64,000 nucleotides of DNA from Pseudarcicella hirudinis (GCF_900115665.1 NZ_FOXH01000003.1:220331-284330), one strand, 5' to 3'. Positions 1 through 10,692 are shown, counted from the first letter of the stretch. Numbers and translations are program-made. The notes: generated by a model from the letters alone, not told the origin.

Positions 1-196
1 AGGGAAGAAATAACCCTATGTTTTCTATGTTCCTATGTGGTTGCATAAAGTGTTCCCTGAGTCACGGAGCACGGAAGGAGAAACAACCCTATGTTCTCTA
101 TATCCCTATGTGGTTGTATAAAGTGTTCCGAGAGCCGCGGACCACGAGGAGGGGAAAAAACTATGTTTCCTATATGCCTATGTGGTTGCAAAAAAC
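1..196. repeat. Tandem array of ~73-bp degenerate intergenic repeats
   Basis: Three copies of a unit are visible. Its most conserved part reads CCCTATGTT, then TCTAT, then CCTATGTGGTTG, followed in copies 1 and 2 by ATAAAGTGTTCC and a GAG-C-CGGA-CACG purine-rich tail. CCCTATG begins at 14 and 87, and the matching point of copy 3 (AACTATG) at about 159, giving periods of about 73 and 72 bp. The third copy is cut short and runs into the terminator at 197-233. The first bases of the window look like the tail of a further copy, so the array probably continues to the left. An open frame runs through it, but it only reflects the repeat; I see no gene. Confidence 0.75.
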
Positions 197-233
197 AAAA
201 AAGTCCTTAGAATTAACTCCTAAGGACTTTTTT
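197..233. terminator. Bidirectional hairpin terminator downstream of typA
   Basis: A perfect 14-bp stem (197-210 with 220-233) encloses a 9-nt loop. The arms start with an A-run and end with a T-run, so it can act on both strands. It lies 19 bp beyond the typA stop codon. Confidence 0.85.
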
Positions 234-251
234 ATGTATTGAAACAGACAA

Positions 252-2066
<1,815 letters not shown>

Positions 2067-2170
2067 GGGGTTTTTTGTTATCCATTATCCGTTATCTGCT
2101 ACCAGACAATCAAATTCCCGAGTCGGAATTCAGATAATTGATAACAGACAAATCCTTAAAATTCAGGGTG

Positions 2171-2178
2171 CAAAGGTA
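2171..2178 (-). promoter_or_regulatory. Promoter -7 box of typA
   Basis: The minus strand reads TACCTTTG, a perfect match to the Bacteroidota -7 consensus TAnnTTTG, about 105 nt before the typA start. No clear TTG is seen at the expected -33 distance. The leader between box and gene contains a small AATTCC/GGAATT inverted repeat and TTATCTG/CAGATAA arms, so the mRNA leader may fold. Confidence 0.55.
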
Positions 2179-2345
2179 CGGAGAATTTCTTAGAAAAGTG
2201 CTATTCAATTTAATTTTAAAATAGATATAATATTGAAAAATAATTTGTTACCCCTGATTGGTCATAAATCATAGAGGAAAATTATAAAAAATTGACAGCT
2301 AGAAAGTTAAATAAAGTATTTTTACTCAGCCGGCTGAGCTAACTA

Positions 2346-4172
2346 TCATAAAATCAAAGGAATTGAAAAGTTGATTGAGGTTCCGCAATCCGGCTTGCTT
2401 GTTACGGTGAGTTTGCCTGTCATTTGCTCTGCTCGTTTTTTCATATTGCCAAGCCCGTTTCCCTGCTTCACTGTTTTCTCATCAAAGCCTTTTCCATCAT
2501 CACAAATCGTCATAAGAAGATGGTTGTCTTTTACGAAAAATTCTATTTTTACCTCCGAAGCGTCTGCATACTTTACAATGTTATTAATAGCCTCTTTGAA
2601 AATAAGATATAAATGGTATTGTTTGGTAGGAGATAATTTGATATCCGGAAGATCGTCTGCCTTGAAATCATAATGAATGTATTTCGGCTCAAATAATTCG
2701 GCAATAAATTCCCGCATTTTGACCAGCAATTCTGAGAAATTATCACTTGTATGGCGGGTAGTCCAGACAATATCACTCAGCGAACGCTGCACTTTCTGTG
2801 AACTGTCCGTAATTTTTTTCAAAAGATCTTTTACACTTACCGGACTATTTAATACCTGATTTTCAGCAACCTGACTTAAGATACCAATACTACTCAGTGT
2901 TGAACCGATATCATCATGCAGGTCTCTTGCAATTCTGTTTCTGATCTGTTCATTTTCCTGAAGCTGCTTGATGACTTCATTTTGGGCATTTTCTGTTTCC
3001 TGCCGATAAGCATTGATTCGGTAAGCAAGACCAAAGGACAGCAAAACAACCTCCAGTCCGGAACCAACCTGCAAGGCATTTCTGGTAAAGTAATCACTTG
3101 GCAGAGCATTCGAGAGTTGCAGAATGAAAATCATGGCACTGATCAGCATGGTGGACCAGGCAATGAGAAAGAATAAGGCATATAATGAACCTTCCAGCCA
3201 GATTAGAATGGCCACAACCAAAATGTAGAAAACAGCGAAAAATGAAGTGAGATTCAGGAATTTGGTACTTTCTGCTCCTAAGCCAATGATGTTGAAAAAC
3301 AGAAATAAAGCAATTAAAATGATAAAGCCCCTGGTTATTCTGCGTGTTACAGGAATATACCGTGGCGCATTGAGGAAACTTTCCGCAAAAAGCAACCCGA
3401 ATATCATAGTAAAAGCCAGAAACAGAGGTGAAAACCTGTTAACCCATACGGCCTGTCCCCAGATAAATTCCTGAGAAATCCCTTTATTATGGGCAAAAAA
3501 ACCGGCAAAGGAAAGGACATACAATACATAATACAGGTATTCCCTGCTGCGGACTGTCCAGAAAATAAAGAAATTGAAAATCGCCATAACGATCATCAGA
3601 CCAAGGTAAAATCCCTGTAAGAGATCTTTCGGATGATTATCTTCAAAGAATACCGGAAGTGCAGCTACTCTCAGCGGGAAAATAATCGGTTGAGAGTTCT
3701 GGAGACGCATGTAATACGTTGCGTATTCATTGGGTTGAAGTTTGAGATCAATCAGATAGAAATTTGTATGCAAATCTCTTTCGTTGGAAGGCAGATAAAC
3801 CCCTGCTTTGGTAATGGATATTTTATTGGAGGAGTCAATTTTATATATCGTGATGCTATCCATTACGGGTTCCCCGATTTCGAGATAGAGCTTGTCAGAA
3901 GTATTATTTACCAGTTTAAATCTGGACCATACTACCGAATTGGTAACACCGAAATTTGGATTAATCTGAATACTTTGAGTAAACCGGGCATCATTGCCAG
4001 GTGCTTGTACTCCTTTTAAGTCAAGCAGCGCACTTTTGTCTTCAAAAACTTCTATTTGTCTCCCGATTACAAAAGGGTGATCTGAGCTGTTAATAACAAT
4101 TTTCCTTTGGGCAAATACAGAACTATTGCCAAGAAGAATCATTAAAAAACACCTGAAAAGTAGTTTTTTCAT
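2346..4172 (-). CDS. 7TMR-DISM sensor histidine kinase (HisKA_3 type)
   Basis: This is a membrane sensor kinase of 608 residues. The start is placed at the ATG at 4172 because it begins a clean signal peptide (MKKLLFRCFLMILL...SVFAQ); the open frame runs 27 codons further up without a good signal. After the signal come a periplasmic 7TMR-DISM extracellular-2-like domain (about 25-180), seven hydrophobic segments (about 190-385) and a short coiled coil. A HisKA_3 box RDLHDDIGSTL follows with the phospho-acceptor His near 419, then an HATPase_c domain with NNIVKYA, DDGKGF and GNGLGNM boxes. No response regulator lies nearby, so the partner is unknown. The family normally pairs with LuxR/NarL-type regulators. 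Confidence 0.9.
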   Translation of the reverse strand: MKKLLFRCFLMILLGNSSVFAQRKIVINSSDHPFVIGRQIEVFEDKSALLDLKGVQAPGNDARFTQSIQINPNFGVTNSVVWSRFKLVNNTSDKLYLEIGEPVMDSITIYKIDSSNKISITKAGVYLPSNERDLHTNFYLIDLKLQPNEYATYYMRLQNSQPIIFPLRVAALPVFFEDNHPKDLLQGFYLGLMIVMAIFNFFIFWTVRSREYLYYVLYVLSFAGFFAHNKGISQEFIWGQAVWVNRFSPLFLAFTMIFGLLFAESFLNAPRYIPVTRRITRGFIILIALFLFFNIIGLGAESTKFLNLTSFFAVFYILVVAILIWLEGSLYALFFLIAWSTMLISAMIFILQLSNALPSDYFTRNALQVGSGLEVVLLSFGLAYRINAYRQETENAQNEVIKQLQENEQIRNRIARDLHDDIGSTLSSIGILSQVAENQVLNSPVSVKDLLKKITDSSQKVQRSLSDIVWTTRHTSDNFSELLVKMREFIAELFEPKYIHYDFKADDLPDIKLSPTKQYHLYLIFKEAINNIVKYADASEVKIEFFVKDNHLLMTICDDGKGFDEKTVKQGNGLGNMKKRAEQMTGKLTVTSKPDCGTSINFSIPLIL

Positions 4173-4312
4173 AAAATACTCAAACTTGAAAGAGAAGAAA
4201 TACTTATTAAATATCAACCAAGATAATTTTATTTTGTAATCAATCAAAATCAATTCAGAATTTGGCTGGAGGAAAGGCTTAGGATGGAAGATATATTTTA
4301 AAAAGAGCAGAG

Positions 4313-4348
4313 GATAATAAAAAGCCTTCAGACTCTTAGAGCCTGAAG
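4313..4348 (-). terminator. Rho-independent terminator of dxs
   Basis: A 10-bp stem with one mismatch (4326-4335 with 4339-4348) and a 3-nt loop is followed on the minus strand by TTTTTATTAT. It lies about 30 bp downstream of the dxs stop. Confidence 0.8.
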
Positions 4349-4378
4349 ACTGAATTTTAGTACTTATGGAAAGAGTAT

Positions 4379-6352
4379 CTAGTTAAGAATCAGTGGATTT
4401 GACTTGTTCCCATCTTTGAACGCTTTCTTTTCTACACCAATCATTTTACGGACAGCTTTGGCAATACCTTCCACATCAAAACCACTTTCACGATGAAGTT
4501 CGATCTGTTCTCCATGTTCTACAATTGCATCCGGAATACCCAATCTCTTAACCTGTGCAGAATATCCGTGATCCAACATAAATTCAGCGATGGCCGAACC
4601 GAAACCACCTTGCAGACACCCGTCCTCTACAGTTACAATTTTATCGAAATTCCGGAATATTTCATGCAGCATTTCTTCATCAAGCGGCTTCACAAATCTC
4701 ATATCATAATGTGCAGGATTTAATCCTTCCTCAGATAGATTTTCTGTCGCTTTTACTGCATAATTTCCAATATGTCCTATCGTGAGAATGGCAACATCTT
4801 CACCATCTTTTATTTTTCTTCCTTTTCCGATTTCGATTTTTTCCAGAGGAGTTCTCCAGTTTGGCATAACACCTTCTCCGCGGGGATATCGAATGGTAAA
4901 AGATTTTTTCAATTCTTTAAACTCGTCAAGAGAAGCCGTGTACATGAGATTCCTTAATTCCTGCTCATTCATAGGAGCCGAAACAATCATATTAGGAATA
5001 CAACGCATAAATGCCATGTCATAAGCGCCATGATGTGTAGGGCCGTCTGCCCCTGCATATCCGGCACGATCCAGACAAAATACAACCGGCAATTCCTGAA
5101 TACAAACGTCATGAATTACTTGATCGTATGCTCTTTGCATAAAAGTGGAATAGATATTGCAGAAAACGGTAAGTCCCTGAGTTGCCATTCCAGCTGAAAA
5201 AGTTACTGCATGCTGTTCGGCAATACCCACGTCAAATGCACGATCAGGCATCGCTTTCATCATGATATTCATAGAACTGCCTGATGGCATAGCGGGAGTA
5301 ACTCCCATGATCTTAGGATTCTTTTCCGCTAATTCTACCAACGTATTGCCAAAAACATCCTGATATTTAGGAGGTTGGGGCGTATCAAATACCTTTTTCT
5401 TAATTTCTCCGGTAATTTTATCGAATTTGCCGGGAGAATGCCACAAAGTCTGATCTTTTTCAGCTAAAGCATATCCTTTGCCTTTTGTAGTGATGCAATG
5501 AAGGATTTTTGGTCCCGGAATGTTTTTTAAGTCATTCAGAACCGTAACCAGATATTCCACATCATGCCCGTCAATCGGTCCGAAATAGCGCAGATTGAGC
5601 GATTCGAAAAGATTACTCTGCTTTAATAAAGTGGCTTTCAGTCCATTTTCAATTTTGGAAACAATGTCTTGTGCAGATTTGCCGAATTTTGACATTTTTC
5701 CTAAAAGTGTCCAGACTTCGTCTTTAACCTTATTGTAGGTATGAGAAGTGGTAATATCTGTAAGATATTCTTTCAGAGCACCTACATTCGGGTCAATAGC
5801 CATGCAATTATCATTCAGAATGATAATCATATTGTTAGGGATATCTCCTGCATGATTCATGGCCTCAAAAGCCATTCCTGCCGTCATCGAACCATCTCCG
5901 ATTACTGCAATATGCTGGCGAAGATTTTCTCCTTTATAACGGGAAGCAACAGCCATCCCCAACGCTGCAGATATGGAAGTGGAAGAATGCCCTACACCAA
6001 ACGCATCGTATTCACTTTCCTTTCTTTTTGGAAAGCCTGAAATACCTTTATACAGTCGGTTGGTATGGAAATTATCTCTTCTTCCGGTAAGAATTTTATG
6101 ACCATATGCCTGATGCCCTACATCCCAGATAACCTGGTCATCCGGAGTATTGAATACATAATGCAAAGCAACAGATAACTCTGTTACCCCTAATGAAGCA
6201 CCAAAATGCCCGCCATATACAGAAACATTGTCAATGATGTATTGACGTAATTCCTGGCAGATTTGCAGCAACTCCGAGCGGTCGCGCTTACGCAGATCCG
6301 CAGGAGAGTTAATTTGGGCTAATATTTTTCCCGGGGTGATTAGCATGGACAT
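4379..6352 (-). CDS. dxs: 1-deoxy-D-xylulose-5-phosphate synthase
   Basis: The enzyme joins pyruvate and glyceraldehyde-3-phosphate using thiamine diphosphate, the first step of the MEP isoprenoid pathway. The 657-residue protein shows the N-terminal ThDP-domain motifs GHFGASLGVTELSVALHYVF, WDVGHQAYGHKILTGRR, GVGHSSTSISAALG and GDGSMTAGMAFEA...NDNCMAIDPN. The pyrimidine-domain motifs DVGIAEQHAVTFSAGMA and DRAGYAGADGPTHHG and a transketolase C-terminal domain follow. The C-terminal tail is slightly longer than usual. ispH (41824) and idi (56034), later in the same pathway, lie elsewhere in the window. It is transcribed alone, with its own promoter-like box and terminator. Confidence 0.97.
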   Translation of the reverse strand: MSMLITPGKILAQINSPADLRKRDRSELLQICQELRQYIIDNVSVYGGHFGASLGVTELSVALHYVFNTPDDQVIWDVGHQAYGHKILTGRRDNFHTNRLYKGISGFPKRKESEYDAFGVGHSSTSISAALGMAVASRYKGENLRQHIAVIGDGSMTAGMAFEAMNHAGDIPNNMIIILNDNCMAIDPNVGALKEYLTDITTSHTYNKVKDEVWTLLGKMSKFGKSAQDIVSKIENGLKATLLKQSNLFESLNLRYFGPIDGHDVEYLVTVLNDLKNIPGPKILHCITTKGKGYALAEKDQTLWHSPGKFDKITGEIKKKVFDTPQPPKYQDVFGNTLVELAEKNPKIMGVTPAMPSGSSMNIMMKAMPDRAFDVGIAEQHAVTFSAGMATQGLTVFCNIYSTFMQRAYDQVIHDVCIQELPVVFCLDRAGYAGADGPTHHGAYDMAFMRCIPNMIVSAPMNEQELRNLMYTASLDEFKELKKSFTIRYPRGEGVMPNWRTPLEKIEIGKGRKIKDGEDVAILTIGHIGNYAVKATENLSEEGLNPAHYDMRFVKPLDEEMLHEIFRNFDKIVTVEDGCLQGGFGSAIAEFMLDHGYSAQVKRLGIPDAIVEHGEQIELHRESGFDVEGIAKAVRKMIGVEKKAFKDGNKSNPLILN

Positions 6353-6390
6353 CTAATTTTAAAATTAAACTTCACGTAAACTGAGAAACC

Positions 6391-6430
6391 ATTAAAGTTT
6401 TGAATTGTTTAATTTATACAAAACTTTAAT
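6391..6430. repeat. Perfect 12-bp inverted repeat upstream of dxs
   Basis: ATTAAAGTTTTG (6391-6402) and its exact reverse complement (6419-6430) flank a 16-nt AT-rich spacer. The element lies between the promoter-like box at 6485-6492 and the dxs start, so it would be a stem in the 5' leader. It lacks a terminal T-run and does not look like a terminator. It could be a regulator site or an mRNA structure. The rest of the 314-bp gap (6353-6666) holds only that box and the rhomboid terminator. Confidence 0.6.
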
Positions 6431-6484
6431 AGATTGTTTTCAAATCGGGTAAAGTTTCTTCTTTTTGTACAATAAAGAAGGGCA

Positions 6485-6492
6485 CAAAATTA
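6485..6492 (-). promoter_or_regulatory. Promoter -7 box of dxs
   Basis: The minus strand reads TAATTTTG, matching TAnnTTTG, about 130 nt before the dxs start. A T-rich stretch rather than a TTG lies about 20 nt upstream and overlaps the terminator hairpin at 6511-6545. Confidence 0.45.
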
Positions 6493-6510
6493 AGCAATAA
6501 TTTCAGATAA

Positions 6511-6545
6511 TGAAAAAGGTCAGCTTTCATACGAATTCTGACCTT
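6511..6545 (-). terminator. Terminator downstream of the rhomboid pair
   Basis: AAGGTCAG (6516-6523) pairs with CTGACCTT (6538-6545). On the minus strand the stem is followed by a T-run. It sits about 120 bp beyond the stop of the rhomboid gene at 6667. Confidence 0.65.
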
Positions 6546-6666
6546 CAAAATATTGTAAAAAAATGACTTTTTTCTTGAAATTAAAATTTGTAATTAAATG
6601 ATTTTCAGTGATTTGCTTTGCATTTTTTGGGATGCTTCCAAATACTAACTTTCCAATATTAATTTT

Positions 6667-7566
6667 TTACTGCTTCTGACTTGCTCTGAATAGCTTTTGT
6701 TTCTCCTCTTTTGTTAAACTTTCGTATCCGGATTTCGAGATTTTATCCAAAATTTCATCTACTTCATCTTCATCAGGAAAACCTGCGGGAGAAGCATTGC
6801 TGTAAGACTTCTGATTTTGGGAACGATAGGTAACTTTGATAGGGGGTCTTTCTTTCTTTTTGAAAAGATTCTGGAAAAAATTAACAATAGCATCAATTGG
6901 AGCGCCTAAATCTCTTCCTTTCTGTAATTGTTTAATATAGATAAATCCGAGTAAGGCTCCACCCAAATGAGCAATATTGCCTCCGGCATTAGAGCCTATT
7001 GTTTCGATGAAAGAAAGTATGACATAAAATGCTGCAATATATTTTATCCTGACTGGTCCTAAAAGAAAAAGAAAGAAAGTGTATTCCGGCAATAACGTAG
7101 CAGCACCAACAACCACAGCATAAACGGCCCCTGAAGCACCATGAACCATGGAACCCAGCTGATTCTGAAAATATGGAATCGTATTGTAAATGATTAAAAA
7201 TGCCAGCGCACCAGCCAGTCCTCCTAAAATATAGAGATTAATCAACCTCCGGTTTCCAAGATATTCATCAATGAGTTTTCCAAACCAGTAGAAAAACAGC
7301 ATGTTGAAAAGAATGTGGAAAATATCTCTGTGCGTAAAGAAGTGCGTAATGAGCGTCCAGGGCTTCAGGAGCAATTCATGCAATGAAGACGGTAAACGAA
7401 GCTGGTCAAAAATAAGCAAAAATATCCCTGTCTTACCTGAAAGCGTGAGGATAACCTCGGCAAAGATAAGAAGCAGGAATACGATCACATTAATTAAAAT
7501 GATCTGCACCAGGCCATTATTCCTTTTGGCGAAAGCATCGGTGAAATCATTAAATAAGCCACTCAT
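6667..7566 (-). CDS. Rhomboid family intramembrane serine protease (second of pair)
   Basis: This 299-residue polytopic membrane protein has about six transmembrane segments. The rhomboid catalytic Ser lies in GASGAVYA (Ser145) and the His in NIAHLGG (His200); the family cleaves membrane-spanning substrates. A cytoplasmic C-terminal tail of about 80 residues is rich in Lys, Ser and Glu and unlike the rest. It starts 5 bp after the stop of the upstream rhomboid gene, so the two are one transcription unit. Substrates are unknown. Because the two paralogues are quite divergent, this does not look like a recent duplication. Confidence 0.93.
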   Translation of the reverse strand: MSGLFNDFTDAFAKRNNGLVQIILINVIVFLLLIFAEVILTLSGKTGIFLLIFDQLRLPSSLHELLLKPWTLITHFFTHRDIFHILFNMLFFYWFGKLIDEYLGNRRLINLYILGGLAGALAFLIIYNTIPYFQNQLGSMVHGASGAVYAVVVGAATLLPEYTFFLFLLGPVRIKYIAAFYVILSFIETIGSNAGGNIAHLGGALLGFIYIKQLQKGRDLGAPIDAIVNFFQNLFKKKERPPIKVTYRSQNQKSYSNASPAGFPDEDEVDEILDKISKSGYESLTKEEKQKLFRASQKQ

Positions 7567-7571
7567 ATTTG

Positions 7572-8312
7572 TTAGTAAAAATTGTTTCGTTGAGAACCCC
7601 AGTAACGAATCAAAATAAAGGCAAAAAGCATGCCGCCAACATGAGCAAAATGTGCTACATTGTCACCATGAGAACGTTGAATACCTGCATATAACTCATA
7701 GAGTCCATATAAAGTTACAAAATATTTTGCTTTAATAGGAAACGGGATCAAAAACATGAATAATTCAGTATTAGGGAATAACATACCAAAAGCCATCAAT
7801 ATTCCAAAGATAGCACCTGATGCTCCCTCCAGTACACCTGAGCTCAAAACCTGCGAATAATATTGCTTTACGAGGTCAACAGTCATCGGTCTGCCACCCA
7901 GTAAATCCGAGAAACCCTGGTGCGATGCATAACTCGTCAGGTTCAATGGTGTTGGATCCTGAAGGCATACTTCGGTGATTCTGCGGAGTTCAGACAACTC
8001 GAAATAATGTATTACTGAATATAACAATCCGGCACCGATTCCACAAACAAAATAGAAAATAATGAAACGTTTTGCACCCCATAATCTTTCCAGTAAGGGC
8101 CCAAACATGAAAAGCGCAAACATATTTCCAAAAATATGACCTAAATCTGCATGAATGAACAAATAACTTACCAACTGGTAGATATGAAAATCCGGCGCTT
8201 CAAAATAATGTAACATCAGCCAGTCATCATTAAAGCCTTGTCTTTTTAAGATGAACAGGACAACGTTTACAATTAACAAATTACGTACAACAGGAGTGAG
8301 ATTGTTTAGCAT
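7572..8312 (-). CDS. Rhomboid family intramembrane serine protease (first of pair)
   Basis: The 246-residue protein has the rhomboid fold: the HADLGHIFGNMFALFMFG loop, catalytic GASGAIFG (Ser165) and AHFAHVGGM (His224). A hydrophilic insertion of about 50 residues (about 105-155) lies before the catalytic serine. The protein ends close to the last helix, with no cytoplasmic tail. It starts about 90 bp downstream of cysS on the same strand with no clear terminator between, so it may be co-transcribed with cysS or have its own promoter. Confidence 0.93.
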   Translation of the reverse strand: MLNNLTPVVRNLLIVNVVLFILKRQGFNDDWLMLHYFEAPDFHIYQLVSYLFIHADLGHIFGNMFALFMFGPLLERLWGAKRFIIFYFVCGIGAGLLYSVIHYFELSELRRITEVCLQDPTPLNLTSYASHQGFSDLLGGRPMTVDLVKQYYSQVLSSGVLEGASGAIFGILMAFGMLFPNTELFMFLIPFPIKAKYFVTLYGLYELYAGIQRSHGDNVAHFAHVGGMLFAFILIRYWGSQRNNFY

Positions 8313-8405
8313 CTTTCAAATTACTTTGCCATTACAACCGGATTATTTAGTATCCGGTAAAAAAATTATACCCTTTCTATTTGAGAATGCTTTTATGAAA
8401 GCTAT

Positions 8406-9896
8406 TTACTCTTCATAAGCCCAGTCAATACGCGTTTTCATATCTTTAATAACTAATCCGTTACTTTTGAAGTACGTTCTGATCTGATCAACTTTATCGT
8501 ATTGTCTGGCTTCTTTATATTCACGGTAAAGCTCAAGCATTCCGGAAGCAAAAGCATCAATATTACTGTTTTTTTCCTCATGTAAGCCTAAAACCTCTTC
8601 AATGAGTCCGATGAAAGTATCCTTCAATAGTTTAAAGGTTTCTTCCCCGATCTGAGATGATTTTAGTTGCCCGGTGTATAGCTGATTGATTTTTTTGACC
8701 AGATTAAACAAACCGGCAATCGCAACAGCGGTGTTTAAATCGTCATTTAATCCATCATAACACCCCTGAACACCCTTTTGTATTTCGGCGACATGTTTTT
8801 CTTCAATGTCAACCCCTTCCTCAGATACATATTCAAGGCCTTTCATGATTCTTAGTCCGTTGATAAGACGAAGATATCCTTTCTGTGCAGCCTTGAGCGC
8901 ATCATTAGAAAAATCAAGAGTGCTTCTGTATTGCGACTGAAGCATAAAGAAACGAACTGTCATCGGGCTATATGCCTGCTCTAATAACGGGTGGCTGCCT
9001 GCAAATAGTTCGGAAGGAAGGAAAGAATTACCTAAAGATTTAGACATTTTCTGACCATTTACTGTAAGCATGTTTGAATGCATCCAATAACGGACAGGGT
9101 CTATACCATAGGTTCCTTTTGCCTGTGCTATTTCACATTCATGATGCGGGAATTTCAGATCCATTCCACCGCCATGAAGATCAAAGGTTTCTCCTAAGTA
9201 TTTGGTACTCATGCAGGTACATTCAAGATGCCATCCCGGGAAACCGTCTCCCCAGGGAGAAGGCCAGCGCATAATATGCTCCGGAGAGGCTTTTTTCCAT
9301 AAGGCAAAATCCAAAGGATTTCTCTTTTCTCCGACACCATCCAGATCTCTGGTTTCTGTCAGGAGATCTTCAATGATTCTTCCCGAAAGTTTGCCGTATT
9401 CACCCCCCTGCTCATTGTATTTTGCTATATCAAAGTAAACAGATCCGTTAGATTCATAGGCCAATCCTTTTTCAATAAGTGTCTGAGTTGTTTGAATCTG
9501 TTCAACAATATGACCTGTGGCAGAAGGTTCGATACTTGGAGGAAGCAGGTTAAATTGTTCCAGAACTTTATGGAAATCATTGGTATAACGCTGCACAATT
9601 TCCATGGGCTCCAGCTTTTCCAGCTTGGCCATTTTCCCGACTTTATCTTCTCCTTCATCTCCATCACCTACCAGATGCCCGACATCGGTAATGTTTCTGA
9701 CATAACGAACTTTATACCCGATATAAGTCAGGTAACGATAAAGTGTATCAAAAGTAGTAAAAGTACGTACATTGCCAAGGTGAACATAATTGTAAACAGT
9801 TGGTCCGCATACATACATTCCTACATGAGGGGCATTAATTGGTTGAAATAGTTCTTTTTCTCTGCTGAGTGTATTGTAAATTTTTAATGGTTGCAT
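8406..9896 (-). CDS. cysS: Cysteinyl-tRNA synthetase
   Basis: This class I aminoacyl-tRNA synthetase charges tRNA-Cys. The 496-residue protein has the zinc and active-site N-terminus MYVCGPTVYNYVHLGNVRTF (HLGN as HIGH equivalent), the zinc-binding WHLECTCMS and GGGMDLKFPHHECE segments, and KMSKSLGN as the KMSKS loop. The C-terminal DALR-type helical domain and a short tail complete it. The start opens directly into the conserved N-terminus (MQPLKIYNTLSREKELF). Length is typical. Confidence 0.97.
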   Translation of the reverse strand: MQPLKIYNTLSREKELFQPINAPHVGMYVCGPTVYNYVHLGNVRTFTTFDTLYRYLTYIGYKVRYVRNITDVGHLVGDGDEGEDKVGKMAKLEKLEPMEIVQRYTNDFHKVLEQFNLLPPSIEPSATGHIVEQIQTTQTLIEKGLAYESNGSVYFDIAKYNEQGGEYGKLSGRIIEDLLTETRDLDGVGEKRNPLDFALWKKASPEHIMRWPSPWGDGFPGWHLECTCMSTKYLGETFDLHGGGMDLKFPHHECEIAQAKGTYGIDPVRYWMHSNMLTVNGQKMSKSLGNSFLPSELFAGSHPLLEQAYSPMTVRFFMLQSQYRSTLDFSNDALKAAQKGYLRLINGLRIMKGLEYVSEEGVDIEEKHVAEIQKGVQGCYDGLNDDLNTAVAIAGLFNLVKKINQLYTGQLKSSQIGEETFKLLKDTFIGLIEEVLGLHEEKNSNIDAFASGMLELYREYKEARQYDKVDQIRTYFKSNGLVIKDMKTRIDWAYEE

Positions 9897-10121
9897 TTTC
9901 AGTTTTTCAGTAATCCGGCGTCAGTATTTCAAAGTTTAAAGCATTTCGCCCGATATTCTTTTGTTTTGATACTTTATAACAATTTTCGATGTCCGGACAG
10001 AGATTTTTCTGTCTTCGCAGACTTTAAATTTAATGGCAAACCGGATTGTACCGGTCTTTCTGATTAAAGACAACATCGGAAATAGGTCATATTACTCAGT
10101 ATTTTCATAATTGATGGAAAT

Positions 10122-10502
10122 TTAATTGTCACGGTCGGCTTTGAAAGCCAGTTCTTTTACAAAACTTAGAAATTCTTCCGTTTTCTCAATCACGTAGAGC
10201 GTCTCTTCGTACCAGAAATCTCCGGTTATATCAGTTTGTTTGACGTTATATTTTCTTACGATGTCGTAAATGAACTTGGTAAAAGTAAGAGGAAGAAGAT
10301 CTTTTTTGATGAAATATTCCTCGAAAAATGCCAATGCTCCGTCAAGTATTTTGGTGAAAATGCCTCTTTCTGCCAGCATGCCCCTCATCAACCATATACA
10401 GGCATAATAACAATGATTGATGGTACCACGATAGAAGTCGTTTTGAAAAAGATACTTCGCACTTTCAAACTCGTCTTCTGCCCTTAAAATGTACGTTTTC
10501 AT
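10122..10502 (-). CDS. Stand-alone HEPN-domain protein
   Basis: The 126-residue all-helical protein matches the HEPN pattern (PF05168/UPF0332-like): RAEDEFESAKYLF, then NHCYYACIWLMRGMLAERG, and a C-terminal helix near residues 85-120. An R-x4-H arrangement (RGTINH) is present just before the YYA motif, but its position differs from the C-terminal Rx4-6H of HEPN ribonucleases, so nuclease activity is uncertain. The start is set at 10502, not 27 codons upstream, because a full promoter lies at 10552-10580, inside the longer frame. No nucleotidyltransferase (MNT) partner lies next to it. It may be an orphan antitoxin/toxin half or a nucleotide-binding helper. Confidence 0.8.
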   Translation of the reverse strand: MKTYILRAEDEFESAKYLFQNDFYRGTINHCYYACIWLMRGMLAERGIFTKILDGALAFFEEYFIKKDLLPLTFTKFIYDIVRKYNVKQTDITGDFWYEETLYVIEKTEEFLSFVKELAFKADRDN

Positions 10503-10551
10503 TGAATTTTTTATAATAATGGTACAACTTATCTTTTCGGATAATCTGATA

Positions 10552-10580
10552 CAAATATAAAGCCTGAACCAGAAATTCAA
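10552..10580 (-). promoter_or_regulatory. Complete Bacteroidota promoter of the HEPN gene
   Basis: On the minus strand a -33 TTG (10578-10580) is followed after 18 nt by the -7 box TATATTTG (10552-10559). Transcription should begin near 10545, about 43 nt before the chosen ATG. Confidence 0.7.
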
Positions 10581-10684
10581 CACAAGTACTAACCTTAATA
10601 CAAAACTAACAAAAGTATGCCGGAATTAGATAGTTTTCATTTTATTCCATTTCTGTTTCTGATACCTTATGACTCAAAATCAGC

Positions 10685-10692
10685 TATATTTG
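10685..10692 (+). promoter_or_regulatory. Promoter -7 box of the GNAT-like gene
   Basis: The plus strand reads TATATTTG, a perfect TAnnTTTG match, about 55 nt before the start at 10748. No -33 TTG was found at the right spacing. Confidence 0.5.

Noticed and set aside
18-242. Open frame across the 73-bp repeats
   Set aside because: It only mirrors the repeat units and runs into the terminator hairpin; there is no promoter and no protein-like composition.
8337-8358. ACCGGA/TCCGGT hairpin between cysS and the rhomboid gene
   Set aside because: The A-run follows it on the plus strand and the T-run precedes it on the minus strand, so it cannot act as a terminator for either.
10122-10583. Longer 153-residue form of the HEPN protein
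   Set aside because: Its first codons lie upstream of the predicted transcription start; the ATG at 10502 fits both promoter and domain.
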